NCBI GenBank assembly: GCA_019745325.1
Contig: JAIETK010000004.1
Location: forward strand, 1 to 64,000
Source: Nitrosomonas sp.
Lineage (GTDB): Bacteria; Pseudomonadota; Gammaproteobacteria; Burkholderiales; Nitrosomonadaceae
Direction: 5' to 3'
Length of the DNA stretch: 64,000 nucleotides
Below, piece after piece: positions 27,351-36,942 of this stretch. The first letter of the stretch is position 1. The number at the start of each line of letters is the position of its first letter. Below the pieces are notes generated by a model, which saw nothing but the letters and a program-made list of their open reading frames with translations, had not been told where the DNA came from and searched no databases. Position numbers and translations under genes: made by a program.

Positions 27351-27632
27351 CAAGGCTTCAACCGCTTCAAATCGCGGTAAAAATTTTCATGCGGCCCCAA
27401 AGTCAGTAACTTGATAGTATCTTGATTGAGAATACGATACGCCAACAGAATCAACTGATCGGATAGGATGAACTTGTAAACCCTGATAGCCAGCGAGATC
27501 GCCGATTTTCTCTTCCCCGATTGCGGGATTGGCAGCGATGGATTGCACAGCTTCATCGAGCACAACTTTTTGCTGTTTATGCAGTTTTTTGGCAATACGC
27601 TCAAACGAGGGTGTAACCAGGATCCGCATCAA
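27350..27632 (-). pseudogene. RelE/YafQ-like toxin, frameshifted
   Basis: Two frames together give one toxin of about 90 residues: MRILVTPSFERIAKKLHKQQ with IAANPAIGEEKIGDLAGYQG in the first frame, then VYKFILSDQLILLAYRILNQ and TIKLLTLGPHENFYRDLKRL in the second. The break lies near 27478 around GGTTTACAAG, consistent with one extra base. The antitoxin upstream is intact and overlaps. It is either a real inactivation or a sequencing error. Confidence 0.75.
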
Positions 27633-27838
27633 TCGAACTGATATTCACCGGATGGTTCTTCCAAATCGGCAATCATGATTTGCCGGATCATGGTGAACGT
27701 CAAATCGGGATTCTCCTCGGCAATTTTGCCGATTCTTGACCAATATTCGATTTGCTTCGGAATTGAGCGATGCTCGATCTGCGCATATTGCTTGGCTTGA
27801 TTGATCAGGCTTTCGGGTAATTTGACATTGACGGACAT
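27629..27838 (-). CDS. ParD-like antitoxin
   Basis: The 69-residue protein matches the ParD-like family (VKLPESLINQAKQYAQIEHRSIPKQIEYWSRIGKIAEENPDL), a ribbon-helix-helix antitoxin. Its end overlaps the start of the RelE-like toxin remnant by 4 bases. With the toxin broken it may now be an unpaired, possibly protective, antitoxin. Confidence 0.82.
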   Translation of the reverse strand: MSVNVKLPESLINQAKQYAQIEHRSIPKQIEYWSRIGKIAEENPDLTFTMIRQIMIADLEEPSGEYQFD

Positions 27839-27906
27839 CGTGATCTCTACCTTTGATGAGAATGCTTGATATTAATCCATTGAGGTTATAAATGAAACTT
27901 TCAAAC

Positions 27907-27921
27907 CCCAGGCTACTTGCT
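27907..27921. repeat. Short palindromic repeat, partial copy
   Basis: CCCAGGCTACTTGCT repeats the end of copies 2 and 3. On the minus strand it overlaps the TAG stop codon of hicA. Confidence 0.6.
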
Positions 27922-28150
27922 ACAAAATCTCGAATTCACTCCTGGTAATTCCTGATTGGCGAATGATGGATTGAAGTGTTCCGATGCGTATTTCGGAATG
28001 ATTAGGCACAGGTACGGTAATCGTTGTGTTATCCATTTTCTTCTGCATCACAATATGACTGCCGCGCCGCCGGACTTCAATAAAACCATGTTGAGCCAAA
28101 ATAGCGCAAAATTGCTGTCCGGATAAAACCCGCAACTTACCCAACGGCAA
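27920..28150 (-). CDS. hicA: HicA-family toxin
   Basis: The 76-residue double-stranded-RNA-binding-fold toxin has the HicA pattern: SGQQFCAILAQHGFIEVRRRGSHIVM with the catalytic His of GSH, then TVPVPNHSEIRIGTLQSIIRQSGI. It cleaves mRNA when free. It overlaps hicB by 14 bases and follows it, the less common hicB-hicA order. Confidence 0.9.
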   Translation of the reverse strand: MPLGKLRVLSGQQFCAILAQHGFIEVRRRGSHIVMQKKMDNTTITVPVPNHSEIRIGTLQSIIRQSGITRSEFEIL

Positions 28151-28358
28151 TCTCTAAGCGGGTTATATAAATCTCATCATGCAACCGCTGCTGAATCTCT
28201 TCCGCCGATGCGGTTTCGAAAAACAATTCCAGGGCTTCCCGCAAGTTTTCACGCGCTTCTTGAACGGTATCGCCTTGACTGGCGATGTCGAACTCCGGGC
28301 AGAAAGACACATAGCCGCTGCCTTCACGTTCAATGATGGCGATCATTTGTTTGTTCAT
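28137..28358 (-). CDS. hicB: HicB-family antitoxin
   Basis: The 73-residue protein is the short HicB partial-RNase-H fold (IEREGSGYVSFCPEFDIASQGDTVQEARENLREALELFFETAS), without a separate C-terminal DNA-binding domain. It neutralises HicA and lies directly upstream in the same transcript. Confidence 0.9.
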   Translation of the reverse strand: MNKQMIAIIEREGSGYVSFCPEFDIASQGDTVQEARENLREALELFFETASAEEIQQRLHDEIYITRLEIAVG

Positions 28359-28481
28359 GGGATTCGCTCCTAGATTTGGTTTGTAAAGGAAGATAAACGG
28401 ATTTTATGGTGCATCGCATTGCAAGTAAACACAGAATCAGATTCTGCATGATCCGAGTTTCAATGTGTAATTAAAAGAAAT

Positions 28482-28520
28482 TTAATCCCGGATGGCGCAG
28501 GTTTATCCAGGCTACTTGCT
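28482..28520. repeat. Short palindromic repeat, copy 3
   Basis: It begins TTAATCCCGGATGGCGCAGG and ends CCAGGCTACTTGCT. It is the same family as 27312, lying between hicB and the HNH-like gene. Confidence 0.7.
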
Positions 28521-28620
28521 GTTAAATCAGAGCTACCGTTTGATACAAACTTTAATCATTCAGCACTTGCAATTCAAGACAGTATCTAGCCCCTTGCGTG
28601 ATCTTCGGCTTTACCCTTCC

Positions 28621-30219
28621 TCAGTATGAATACGCAAGCTCACTGACGAGAGCATCACCCTCTGCGAACATCTTATCAAGGCTTGTTTCGAGTCGGCCCA
28701 TAACAAACTCATGCTTTTCGTGTGTATTGACTTTAAAAATATCAATCTTGTCAATAGCATAAGCGATAAAAGTAGTGGCCAAACCAGTAAGCACCCCAGT
28801 CAGCACCGCAGTAAGAATATCGGCAAAAGGCTCTAGCCATGGTGCCGCTTTGATCATGTTGTCGATATGCTGCTCAACAGCAATGCCACCGATCACAGCC
28901 AAACCGGCTGCAATCAGCTTGGAGGCTTCGTGAGCCGCTTGTGCAATTGTCATGCCCTCAGGTGGGAAGCACAACATCTTGATTGCTTTTAGTAATGAGT
29001 AGAACCCTTCTCTAATGACACGAACAATTCTCTTCCCTGTACGGACAAACATATTGATGATCACAGTGACTAGATTCGACAGAAACCCTGAAATGAACCC
29101 ATCTCTGAAGGCTACGCATGCAACCTTCCATTTGGCGGCAATGCGTCTCGCAATGTGAGATAACCTCTCCTTCATTACAAGAAAAAAACGTTTATCATCA
29201 AACCCAGCAGAATAGCCTTTAGCGTAGATATCTTGAATCTCGTCAAATATCGCTTTGAAGAACTCGCAAAGAACAAGCCCCAGAGCTTGCTGTGTCCCCA
29301 TCTTTGCACCTTCATGCGCACCAGTAGCGGCCATCAGCCCGCTATAATATTTCACTTTGTCCGACTCAGTGGGAGCGTGCTTCTTGGCCGTAGCCTTCCC
29401 TTTCTCATAGCTGTCGTTCACTCGCTGACGATCTACTTCATAAAACTCCTCATTGGTCTGTTCGCGTTTGGCCTGCTTACTGTCAACCCATTCCTTCTTG
29501 TCATGATCATTCATCGACCGATTGATTTCCCTGCGGGTCGACGCAAGATTATTGGTATCCGTTGTGAAGTCGGCCTTGCGCTCTGACTCCAGCATGAAGC
29601 CACCGTCCTTATGGAATTCGGAAATCGAAACAACGTGATCTGGACTTGTATCGGAGCCTCTTTCAGTTCTTCCGGTATACACGTCAACAAGGTTTTGTTT
29701 ACGGTCAAGTTGAGAACGAGTGAATTCACTGCCGACGGAACTCTTACCACTGCCCTCAAATGACTTTCCCTCGCTGTTCTTCGCTCTGGTGTAGTCTTCC
29801 CGTTTATACTCGTCCTGCTCCCTTGCATACACCTTTTCTTTGGCATTGTGAATAGTGGTGACGTTTCCACCGTTTTTGTCCCCGCTGGACACGATACCTC
29901 CTAGGCCGAAAGGACCAACGACCGCAGACAAAACCTCATTACGGCACGAAGTCAGAAGAAGTCGAAACCGTTCATCATTGAACTCATTCTCCAATACTGT
30001 GAGATGTTGCTGGATCTCTTCATCGCTCACCTCAACATTGAACTCGAATTCATACTTGGCATCCAGTTCCATTCGGGTTCTCTGAACTGAGTCCCAATCA
30101 ACCTCGGAGTGAAGGAATTCATCAATAAGCGCGTTGTCTACCACAACTGCCAAACCATGCCGTAAGTTTCGTTGTTCTTGTACTAATTTTCGTTTGAGAA
30201 ATCTCTTTGTACTGTCCAC
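28621..30219 (-). CDS. Unrecognised protein with HNH-like motif and hydrophobic C-terminal half
   Basis: The 532-residue protein is not a known named family to me. Residues 1-110 are helical and charged. Residues 180-245 look like an HNH-type nuclease core: VYTGR, DHVVSISEFH (194-203, candidate catalytic His195), NNLAS (Asn223/224) and REINRSMNDHDKKEW (Asn233), in the order of phage-type HNH domains. Residues 295-490 hold a conserved-looking AATGAHEGAKMGTQQALGLV and at least three hydrophobic segments (about 375-392, 433-448, 464-486), suggesting membrane association. It is followed in the same operon direction by no close gene and preceded within 17 bases by the TerB-like gene, so the two form a pair beside a toxin-antitoxin cluster. 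A defence or toxin role is a hypothesis. Confidence 0.6.
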   Translation of the reverse strand: MDSTKRFLKRKLVQEQRNLRHGLAVVVDNALIDEFLHSEVDWDSVQRTRMELDAKYEFEFNVEVSDEEIQQHLTVLENEFNDERFRLLLTSCRNEVLSAVVGPFGLGGIVSSGDKNGGNVTTIHNAKEKVYAREQDEYKREDYTRAKNSEGKSFEGSGKSSVGSEFTRSQLDRKQNLVDVYTGRTERGSDTSPDHVVSISEFHKDGGFMLESERKADFTTDTNNLASTRREINRSMNDHDKKEWVDSKQAKREQTNEEFYEVDRQRVNDSYEKGKATAKKHAPTESDKVKYYSGLMAATGAHEGAKMGTQQALGLVLCEFFKAIFDEIQDIYAKGYSAGFDDKRFFLVMKERLSHIARRIAAKWKVACVAFRDGFISGFLSNLVTVIINMFVRTGKRIVRVIREGFYSLLKAIKMLCFPPEGMTIAQAAHEASKLIAAGLAVIGGIAVEQHIDNMIKAAPWLEPFADILTAVLTGVLTGLATTFIAYAIDKIDIFKVNTHEKHEFVMGRLETSLDKMFAEGDALVSELAYSY

Positions 30220-30236
30220 AATTGCACCTCCACTTT

Positions 30237-30845
30237 CTATGCGACGGCTTTACGAAACGCGCTCAACAATGCTCTCTCTTTTTCTGACACTTTTCCATCG
30301 CTAGCCGAAATGACCTCAATGACCGACTCGAATAGGCTCAGATCGATATTTTCCAGTTTTGATACATACTCCATCGCAGTATTGAAGTTAGGTGGGTTAT
30401 TTTTGAGCCTTGTGATCGTTTCCTTTACATGTGAAGGCAGGTTCGAGTGACCAATCCCCGCAGTAAATTCCTCAAGATCAGCTATTTCTTCATCCGAGAT
30501 GTCACTATCAGCATTTGCGGTTGCCATACCAACTGCGAAGAGTGCAATGAGCAGTTCGAAGTATGATTTGTCATCGCGGAGCCTTTCTTCCGCTCCTTCG
30601 AGAGCATCTATAAACTTCGAACACTTTTCCGCATACTTGGCCGTGGCTTTTTTTTCTCCGGAACAGTAAGCATCTTTCTTCTCTTCCTCATCAATAACGG
30701 AGGCGGCAGCACCAGCCAATGCACCAAAACCACCTCCAATGGCGGCACCCAAGCCAGTGACCGCTCCTATCGGTCCAGCCACTGGCAACGCCACCACTAC
30801 GCCAACTCCGGCCGCGATTCCGCCAAGGATTTTCCAGAACCCCAT
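30237..30845 (-). CDS. TerB-like protein with glycine-rich membrane N-terminus
   Basis: The 202-residue protein starts with a glycine/alanine-rich hydrophobic region (3-50, KILGGIAAGVGVVVALPVAG onward). Residues 95-200 resemble TerB/DUF533 helical bundles with two acidic clusters (ANADSDISDEEIADLEEF at 110-127 and SASDGKVSEKERALL at 180-194). TerB-like domains bind metal or sit at membranes in stress and phage-response systems. The start at 30845 (MGFWK) has AAGGAG upstream; an upstream extension lacks similarity. It ends 17 bases before the HNH-like gene, so co-transcription is likely. Confidence 0.65.
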   Translation of the reverse strand: MGFWKILGGIAAGVGVVVALPVAGPIGAVTGLGAAIGGGFGALAGAAASVIDEEEKKDAYCSGEKKATAKYAEKCSKFIDALEGAEERLRDDKSYFELLIALFAVGMATANADSDISDEEIADLEEFTAGIGHSNLPSHVKETITRLKNNPPNFNTAMEYVSKLENIDLSLFESVIEVISASDGKVSEKERALLSAFRKAVA

Positions 30846-31000
30846 CTCTCTTCTCCTTCTTATTTGTTGTTTTCTACGATTGCAAGGAAGGGATGCATAA
30901 TTAAGAATTCTTATTCTTACCCATGATAATACCAACTTGCTATTGGTTGTGCCTGCGCTTTACTATCGATCATGATTGTCATTTTCGTTCGCGTAGAAGT

Positions 31001-31888
31001 TTATCTTGCCAACAGCTTCAATGCCTCCCGATACTTCTCCATCGTCTGCTGTAGTACATCCTCCGGCAATGCCGGTGCCGGGGCTTTTTTATTCCAGTCT
31101 TGCGTTTCCAGCCAGTCGCGCACGAATTGTTTGTCGAAGCTGGGCGGGTTTTGTCCGGGCTGGTATTGATCGGCAGGCCAGAAGCGGGAGGAGTCGGGGG
31201 TGAGGACTTCGTCGATCAGGTAGAGTTCGCCTTGCTCATCCAGGCCGAATTCGAATTTGGTGTCGGCGATGATGATGCCGCGCTGCAATGCGTATTCAGC
31301 GGCTTCGGAATAGAGCTGGATGGCTTTGGCGCTGACTTGGGCAGTCAATTCCCGGCCTAACAGTTTTTCCACCTCACTGACAGCGATGTTTTCATCGTGC
31401 GCACCGGCGGCGGCTTTGGTCGATGGCGTGAAGATCGCGCCGCCCGGTAGTTTGTCGGCGAGCTTCAATCCGGCTGGCAGCGGAATACCGCAGATTGCGC
31501 CGGTTTGCTGGTAATCTTTCCAACCGGAACCGACGACGTAGCCGCGCACGATGGCTTCGATCGGCAACGGCTTCAGGCGGCGGATCACGAACGCGCGCCC
31601 TGCTACTTGATCGCACTCATTCTCGGCCACAACCGATTCCGGCGCGATGCCGGTGAGATGGTTCGGCAGAATATGCGCGAGTTTGTCGAACCAGAATTGC
31701 GACAACGCGGTGAGGATTTTGCCTTTGCCGGGCACGGCGGTCGGCAGGATCACGTCGAACGCCGACAGGCGGTCGGTTTGCACGATCAGCAGTTTGTCGT
31801 CACCGACGGCGTAGATGTCGCGGACTTTGCCGCGGTGTAAAAACGGCAGGCTTTTAATCGAGGTTTCAAACAGTGCGGATTCAGTCAT
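31001..31888 (-). CDS. purC: Phosphoribosylaminoimidazole-succinocarboxamide synthase
   Basis: The 295-residue protein is SAICAR synthetase ([74 protein letters not shown]). It makes SAICAR from CAIR, aspartate and ATP in purine synthesis. The start at 31888 (MTESAL) is chosen over an in-frame ATG at 31939 because the latter would overlap purK. It is third in purE-purK-purC. Confidence 0.95.
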   Translation of the reverse strand: MTESALFETSIKSLPFLHRGKVRDIYAVGDDKLLIVQTDRLSAFDVILPTAVPGKGKILTALSQFWFDKLAHILPNHLTGIAPESVVAENECDQVAGRAFVIRRLKPLPIEAIVRGYVVGSGWKDYQQTGAICGIPLPAGLKLADKLPGGAIFTPSTKAAAGAHDENIAVSEVEKLLGRELTAQVSAKAIQLYSEAAEYALQRGIIIADTKFEFGLDEQGELYLIDEVLTPDSSRFWPADQYQPGQNPPSFDKQFVRDWLETQDWNKKAPAPALPEDVLQQTMEKYREALKLLAR

Positions 31889-31898
31889 GGTATTCGCT

Positions 31899-33032
31899 TT
31901 ACTTGGGTTCCAGTTGTTTTTTGATGCGTAGCGCATCATTCAATGCGGTTTCGGTGTCGCTGCCCAACACGGTGAAATGCCCCATTTTGCGGCCCGGTCG
32001 CGCTTCGGTCTTGCCGTACAAATGTAATTTGGCCGTAGGATGTTGCAATACCAAATTCCAGTCGGGATCGCCGTTGCGCCAAACATCGCCGAGCAAATTG
32101 ACCATCACCGCAGGGCTGAGCTGCGTCGTGGCGCCGAGCGGCAAGCCGCATAGCGTGCGCACTTGCTGTTCGAATTGCGACGTGATACAGGCATCCATCG
32201 AATAATGTCCGCTGTTGTGCGGGCGCGGCGCAATTTCGTTGATCAGCAGCGCGTCGTCGTGTAACACGAAAAACTCCACGCATAGCACGCCTTGGTAATT
32301 AAGTTTCTCGGCGACCTGACAGGCGATGTTCTGCGCGCGCTCGGCTAACAGCGGCGAAATCCGGGCGGGTACGATGCTGACATCGAGGATGCCGTTGACA
32401 TGCTGGTTTTCGGATACCGGGAATGTCACCACTTCACCATTGCCGCCGCGCGCAACCACCACCGAGATTTCGCTTTTCAATGGCATGAATTTTTCCAGCA
32501 CGCACACAGCATGATTCAATTCTTCATACGCGGCTTGTAAATCCTTAACATTGGCCACTTTGATCTGACCTTTGCCGTCGTAGCCGAATTGGCTGACTTT
32601 CAGAATACCCGGCAGAAACTGTGTGACATCCTGCGTGGCGATGTCTTGCGGTTGCGAGATTACGGCGAACGATGCGACGGAAAAACCGCAATCGACCAGA
32701 AACTGCTTTTCGCGCACGCGATTTTGCGCGATCGATACGCTATTGGCATCGGGACTGACCACGCAATGCTGTGTCAGTGCGCGCAGCGATCCGGCGGGAA
32801 TGTTTTCGAATTCGGTGGTAATCGCTTGGCATTGCTCGCTCAATTGCCGCAGTGCAGCCGGATCGTCATAATCCGCGCAGATAAACGCATCGGCGACGTG
32901 CCCGGCCGGGCTATTGCGATCGGGATCGAGTACCGTGACTGAGTAGCCCATTTGCTGCGCGGCTTGCACGAACATGCGCCCGAGCTGTCCGCCGCCGAGC
33001 ACACCGAGCATGGCGCCTGGCATCACCGGCAT
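31899..33032 (-). CDS. purK: N5-carboxyaminoimidazole ribonucleotide synthase
   Basis: The 377-residue ATP-grasp enzyme ([66 protein letters not shown]) carboxylates AIR with bicarbonate in purine synthesis. Its ATG shares a base with the purE stop (TAATG), so the genes are coupled. Confidence 0.95.
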   Translation of the reverse strand: MPVMPGAMLGVLGGGQLGRMFVQAAQQMGYSVTVLDPDRNSPAGHVADAFICADYDDPAALRQLSEQCQAITTEFENIPAGSLRALTQHCVVSPDANSVSIAQNRVREKQFLVDCGFSVASFAVISQPQDIATQDVTQFLPGILKVSQFGYDGKGQIKVANVKDLQAAYEELNHAVCVLEKFMPLKSEISVVVARGGNGEVVTFPVSENQHVNGILDVSIVPARISPLLAERAQNIACQVAEKLNYQGVLCVEFFVLHDDALLINEIAPRPHNSGHYSMDACITSQFEQQVRTLCGLPLGATTQLSPAVMVNLLGDVWRNGDPDWNLVLQHPTAKLHLYGKTEARPGRKMGHFTVLGSDTETALNDALRIKKQLEPK

Positions 33033-33520
33033 TATTGCGGCAACCCGGCGTTGAGAACCGACTCGGTTTGCTTGCGCCGGTACTCGTTCAGTTGCGCGCT
33101 GAGTTCGCTGTCATTTACCGCCAGCAGCGCCACGGCAAACAAACCGGCATTCGCCGCACCGGCCTCGCCGATGGCGAATGTCGCAACCGGGATGCCTTTG
33201 GGCATTTGCACGATCGACAGCAACGAATCCACTCCCTTCAGATACTTCGAATTAACCGGCACGCCCAGCACCGGCACCGGTGTTTTCGCCGCGATCATGC
33301 CCGGCAAATGCGCCGCGCCGCCGGCGCCGGCGATAATGCATTGAATGCCGCGCGCTTTGGCTTCCCCGGCAAATTGAAACAGCAAATCGGGCGTGCGGTG
33401 CGCGGAAACCACTTTGGCTTCATGCGGCACATCGAATTCCTTGAGCACGGCAACCGCATGCTGCATGACTTCCCAATCGCTGGTGCTGCCCATCACAACG
33501 CTGACTAATGGCTTAATCAT
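33032..33520 (-). CDS. purE: N5-carboxyaminoimidazole ribonucleotide mutase
   Basis: The 162-residue class I PurE ([37 protein letters not shown]) converts N5-CAIR to CAIR. It is first in the purEKC operon and starts at an ATG preceded by GGAG. Confidence 0.95.
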   Translation of the reverse strand: MIKPLVSVVMGSTSDWEVMQHAVAVLKEFDVPHEAKVVSAHRTPDLLFQFAGEAKARGIQCIIAGAGGAAHLPGMIAAKTPVPVLGVPVNSKYLKGVDSLLSIVQMPKGIPVATFAIGEAGAANAGLFAVALLAVNDSELSAQLNEYRRKQTESVLNAGLPQ

Positions 33521-33759
33521 CTCACTCCAAATAGTAAAATTAAACAGTCACGATCGATAGAATGTTGTACTATCACGCCATCAAAAAACACGGCTGGCTA
33601 TTTTATTGGCCTATGCAATAATTGTGTGATGAATTTCGATGGCTTCGCCAACCGGCGTAACTGGTATTATACTAACCTCATCGAACATTGCTTTTCTTCA
33701 TTGATTTTTTTATCAATGTTGCCGGAGCCGGGACACGCAATTTCACAAATAGTAGCGGA

Positions 33760-34191
33760 ATGAATTTTCAACGCGGAAAACAAAACGACGAGCCTGAAAT
33801 CAATCTGGTGCCGATGATCGATGTGTTGTTGGTCATCCTGATTTTTTTGGTGGTGACCACGACTTATTCCAAATTCGCCGAACTTGAGCTGACGTTGCCG
33901 CAAACCAGCGCGGAACAAGTGGATCAAAATATCGAAAAACCCAATCGCATCGATATTACCGTATCGGCGCTTGGTGATTACACCATCAACTTGGTGCCGG
34001 TGAAATCCTCCAGCATCGAGAGCTTGCGCGATGCATTACACGCGGCCGCGAATAACCGCGAGGATCCGTTCATTACCATCAACGCCGATGCCAAAGCGAC
34101 GCACCAATCGGTGATTACGGTAATGGAAGCCGCGCGGCTGGCAGGCTACAATAAAATCACCTTTACCACCGAAACAGACAATACCCAATAA
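33760..34191 (+). CDS. exbD: ExbD/TolR-family biopolymer transport protein
   Basis: The 143-residue protein has the ExbD arrangement: short cytoplasmic start, EINLVPMIDVLLVILIFLVVTTTY with the key Asp in the membrane helix (about residue 20), and a periplasmic domain. It would couple the proton gradient, with ExbB and a TonB, to outer-membrane transport. No exbB or tonB lies next to it, so it is an orphan here. The ATG at 33760 is used rather than a longer in-frame start. Confidence 0.88.
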   Translation: MNFQRGKQNDEPEINLVPMIDVLLVILIFLVVTTTYSKFAELELTLPQTSAEQVDQNIEKPNRIDITVSALGDYTINLVPVKSSSIESLRDALHAAANNREDPFITINADAKATHQSVITVMEAARLAGYNKITFTTETDNTQ

Positions 34192-34257
34192 GAAAGGGGT
34201 ACGCAAATGTTTGAATTGCTGAAAAGTTTTTTTAATAAACCCATGAAGGAGACCACT

Positions 34258-34899
34258 ATGTCTACAGTCAATGTCGATAATTTTTCCAAGGCGGCGCAAG
34301 CCGGTTCGCAATATGTGCTGGCGCCGCTGCCGTACGCCAACAACGCGTTGGAACCGGTGATCACCGCCAATACCTTAAGCTTTCACTATGGCAAGCACCA
34401 CAAAACCTACGTTGATAACTTGAACAACCTGGTGGCCAACACCGCTTTGGCGGGTCAGTCGCTCGAAGACATCGTGCGCGCTTCCGCCGGACAAGCGGAC
34501 AAAGCGGCGATCTTCAACAATGCCGCGCAAGTTTGGAATCACATGTTCTACTGGCACAGCCTCAGCCCCAACGGCGGCGGCGAACCGCCCGCGGCGTTGA
34601 AACAGAAAATCGAGGAAGCGTTCGGCAGCGTCGAAGCATGCAAAAAGGAATTCGCGCAAGCAGCCTTGACGCAATTCGGCAGCGGCTGGGCCTGGCTGGT
34701 CGTCGACGGCGGCAAAATCGCCATCGCCAAAACCGGTAACGCGGAAACCCCGATCACCAAGAACGTGCGGCCACTGCTGACCATCGACGTATGGGAGCAT
34801 GCCTATTATCTCGATTATCAGAATCGCCGCGCGGATTACGTCAACACCATTCTGGATAAATTGATCAACTGGGAATTTGCCGCAGCCAACCTCGGATAA
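34258..34899 (+). CDS. sodB: Iron (Fe/Mn-type) superoxide dismutase
   Basis: The 213-residue enzyme has the metal ligands in [31 protein letters not shown] and [15 protein letters not shown], with the [10 protein letters not shown] form common in Fe-type enzymes. It removes superoxide in the cytoplasm. AAGGAG precedes ATG 34258. An in-frame ATG at 34207 with AAAGGGG would add 17 residues and cannot be excluded. Confidence 0.93.
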   Translation: MSTVNVDNFSKAAQAGSQYVLAPLPYANNALEPVITANTLSFHYGKHHKTYVDNLNNLVANTALAGQSLEDIVRASAGQADKAAIFNNAAQVWNHMFYWHSLSPNGGGEPPAALKQKIEEAFGSVEACKKEFAQAALTQFGSGWAWLVVDGGKIAIAKTGNAETPITKNVRPLLTIDVWEHAYYLDYQNRRADYVNTILDKLINWEFAAANLG

Positions 34900-34913
34900 T
34901 TTCCACTGCTTTT

Positions 34914-35558
34914 ATGACTGAAATCACCATCGCCCTGTCAAAAGGGCGGATTTTTGAAGACACCGCGCCGCTGCTCAGGGCTGCCGGTATCGAAGTATTG
35001 GATGACCCTGAAGCGTCGCGCAAACTGATTCTTGCCACTAACCGCGCCCACGTGCGGCTGATCATCGTGCGCGCATCCGATGTGCCGACTTACGTGCAAT
35101 ACGGCGCCGCCGATCTGGGCATCGCTGGCAAGGATGTGTTGCTCGAACACGGCGGCGACGGTTTGTATCAACCGCTCGATTTGAACATCGCGCGCTGCCG
35201 CATGATGGTCGCCGCGCCGGAAGGGTTCGATTACGACTTCGCCGTGCGCCAAGGCGCGCGGCTGCGTATCGCCACCAAGTACGTGCAAACCGCGCGTGAA
35301 CACTTCGCCGCCAAAGGTGTGCACGTCGATCTGATCAAATTGTACGGCTCAATGGAACTGGCGCCGCTGGTCGGACTGGCTGACGCCATCGTCGATCTGG
35401 TATCCAGCGGCAATACGCTCAAAGCGAATAATCTCAAGGCCGTGGAAGAAATCATGCCGATTTCGTCGCGCTTGATCATCAACCAGGCGGCGTTAAAGCT
35501 GAAAAGAGGCGCGATTCAGCCGGTTCTGGACGCATTTTCCGCAGCCATCGAAAAATAA
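34914..35558 (+). CDS. hisG: ATP phosphoribosyltransferase, short form
   Basis: The 214-residue HisG_S enzyme ([48 protein letters not shown]) lacks the C-terminal regulatory domain, so it should need a HisZ partner, which is not in the window. It catalyses the first step of histidine synthesis. hisD follows after 34 bases. Confidence 0.95.
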   Translation: MTEITIALSKGRIFEDTAPLLRAAGIEVLDDPEASRKLILATNRAHVRLIIVRASDVPTYVQYGAADLGIAGKDVLLEHGGDGLYQPLDLNIARCRMMVAAPEGFDYDFAVRQGARLRIATKYVQTAREHFAAKGVHVDLIKLYGSMELAPLVGLADAIVDLVSSGNTLKANNLKAVEEIMPISSRLIINQAALKLKRGAIQPVLDAFSAAIEK

Positions 35559-35592
35559 CTGTAAAGCTTTCCACTCAATCGTCATTGAAGCC

Positions 35593-36900
35593 ATGGTTCA
35601 AATCAAACGATTCAACACTACTGATTCCGATTTCAACGAGAAGCTCGACAAGCTGCTGGCATTTGAAAACGCCCAGGACGATGCTGTCGATGCGACGGTT
35701 ACCGGTATTCTGGCGGATATCCGCAGCCGCAGAGACGCGGCGTTGATCGAATACACCAACCGCTTCGACCGCCTGGCGGTCACAGCCGCTGAACAACTGG
35801 AACTGACGCCGGAGCAATTGCAACAGTCGCTCGACCGGTTACCGGCAACGGAACGCAACGCTTTGCAACAAGCCGCCGAACGCGTGCGCAGCTATCACGA
35901 GAAACAACCGTTGAGTTCCTGGCAATATACCGATGCCGATGGCACGCTGCTGGGTCAAAAAGTCACGCCGCTGGACCGTGTCGGTTTATACGTGCCTGGC
36001 GGTAAAGCCTCGTATCCTTCGTCAGTGCTGATGAATGCCATCCCGGCGAAAGTGGCCGGCGTACCGGAATTAATCATGGTGGTACCGACACCGGACGGTG
36101 AAAGAAACGAATTGGTGCTGGCCGCCGCAGCCATCAGCAAGGTCGACCGGGTATTTACTATCGGCGGTGCGCAAGCGGTCGGCGCTCTGGCGTTCGGCAC
36201 TGAAACCGTGCCGCCGGTCGATAAAATCGTCGGTCCCGGCAATGCCTACGTCGCTGCCGCCAAGCGCCGGGTATTCGGCATCGTCGGTATCGACATGGTC
36301 GCCGGTCCTTCCGAAATTCTGGTGATTTGCGACGGCGACACCGATCCGGATTGGATTGCGATGGATTTGTTCTCGCAAGCTGAGCACGACGAACTGGCTC
36401 AGGCTATTTTGCTATCTCCCGATGCGGCGTTTCTGGATCAAGTGCAGCAAAGCATCGTGCGGCAATTATCCGCCATGCCGCGCCAGGCGGTGATTCGCGC
36501 GTCGCTGGAAAATCGCGGCGCGCTGATTCAAGTGAGAGACTTGACCGACGCTTGCGACATCGCCAACCGTATCGCGCCAGAACATTTGGAATTGTCGGTT
36601 GAGCATCCGGAGCGCTGGGTGGATAAAATCCGTCACGCCGGCGCTATTTTTCTCGGACGTCATGCGTGCGAAGCGCTCGGCGATTATTGCGCAGGACCCA
36701 ATCACGTACTGCCGACTTCCCGCACCGCGCGGTTTTCTTCGCCATTGGGGGTATACGATTTCCAGAAACGCAGCAGCCTGATTCAAGTTTCGCCGCAAGG
36801 CGCGGCCAAGCTCGGCGAGATCGCATCGGTTCTGGCGAACGGCGAAGGTTTGCAGGCGCACGCAAAATCGGCGGAATACCGCTATATAAAGCACCGGTAG
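35593..36900 (+). CDS. hisD: Histidinol dehydrogenase
   Basis: The 435-residue zinc enzyme has the expected motifs ([83 protein letters not shown]). It oxidises L-histidinol to histidine with two NAD+. It is co-directional with hisG and likely in its operon. Confidence 0.96.
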   Translation: MVQIKRFNTTDSDFNEKLDKLLAFENAQDDAVDATVTGILADIRSRRDAALIEYTNRFDRLAVTAAEQLELTPEQLQQSLDRLPATERNALQQAAERVRSYHEKQPLSSWQYTDADGTLLGQKVTPLDRVGLYVPGGKASYPSSVLMNAIPAKVAGVPELIMVVPTPDGERNELVLAAAAISKVDRVFTIGGAQAVGALAFGTETVPPVDKIVGPGNAYVAAAKRRVFGIVGIDMVAGPSEILVICDGDTDPDWIAMDLFSQAEHDELAQAILLSPDAAFLDQVQQSIVRQLSAMPRQAVIRASLENRGALIQVRDLTDACDIANRIAPEHLELSVEHPERWVDKIRHAGAIFLGRHACEALGDYCAGPNHVLPTSRTARFSSPLGVYDFQKRSSLIQVSPQGAAKLGEIASVLANGEGLQAHAKSAEYRYIKHR

Positions 36901-36942
36901 CTGATCGCGTGAACTGACCCTTTCATAGCGGATTTGCTCATC

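Noticed and set aside
26032-28520. A chromosomal integron array carrying toxin-antitoxin cassettes
   Set aside because: The repeats lack the attC core sites (GTTRRRY and RYYYAAC) and no integrase is in the window.
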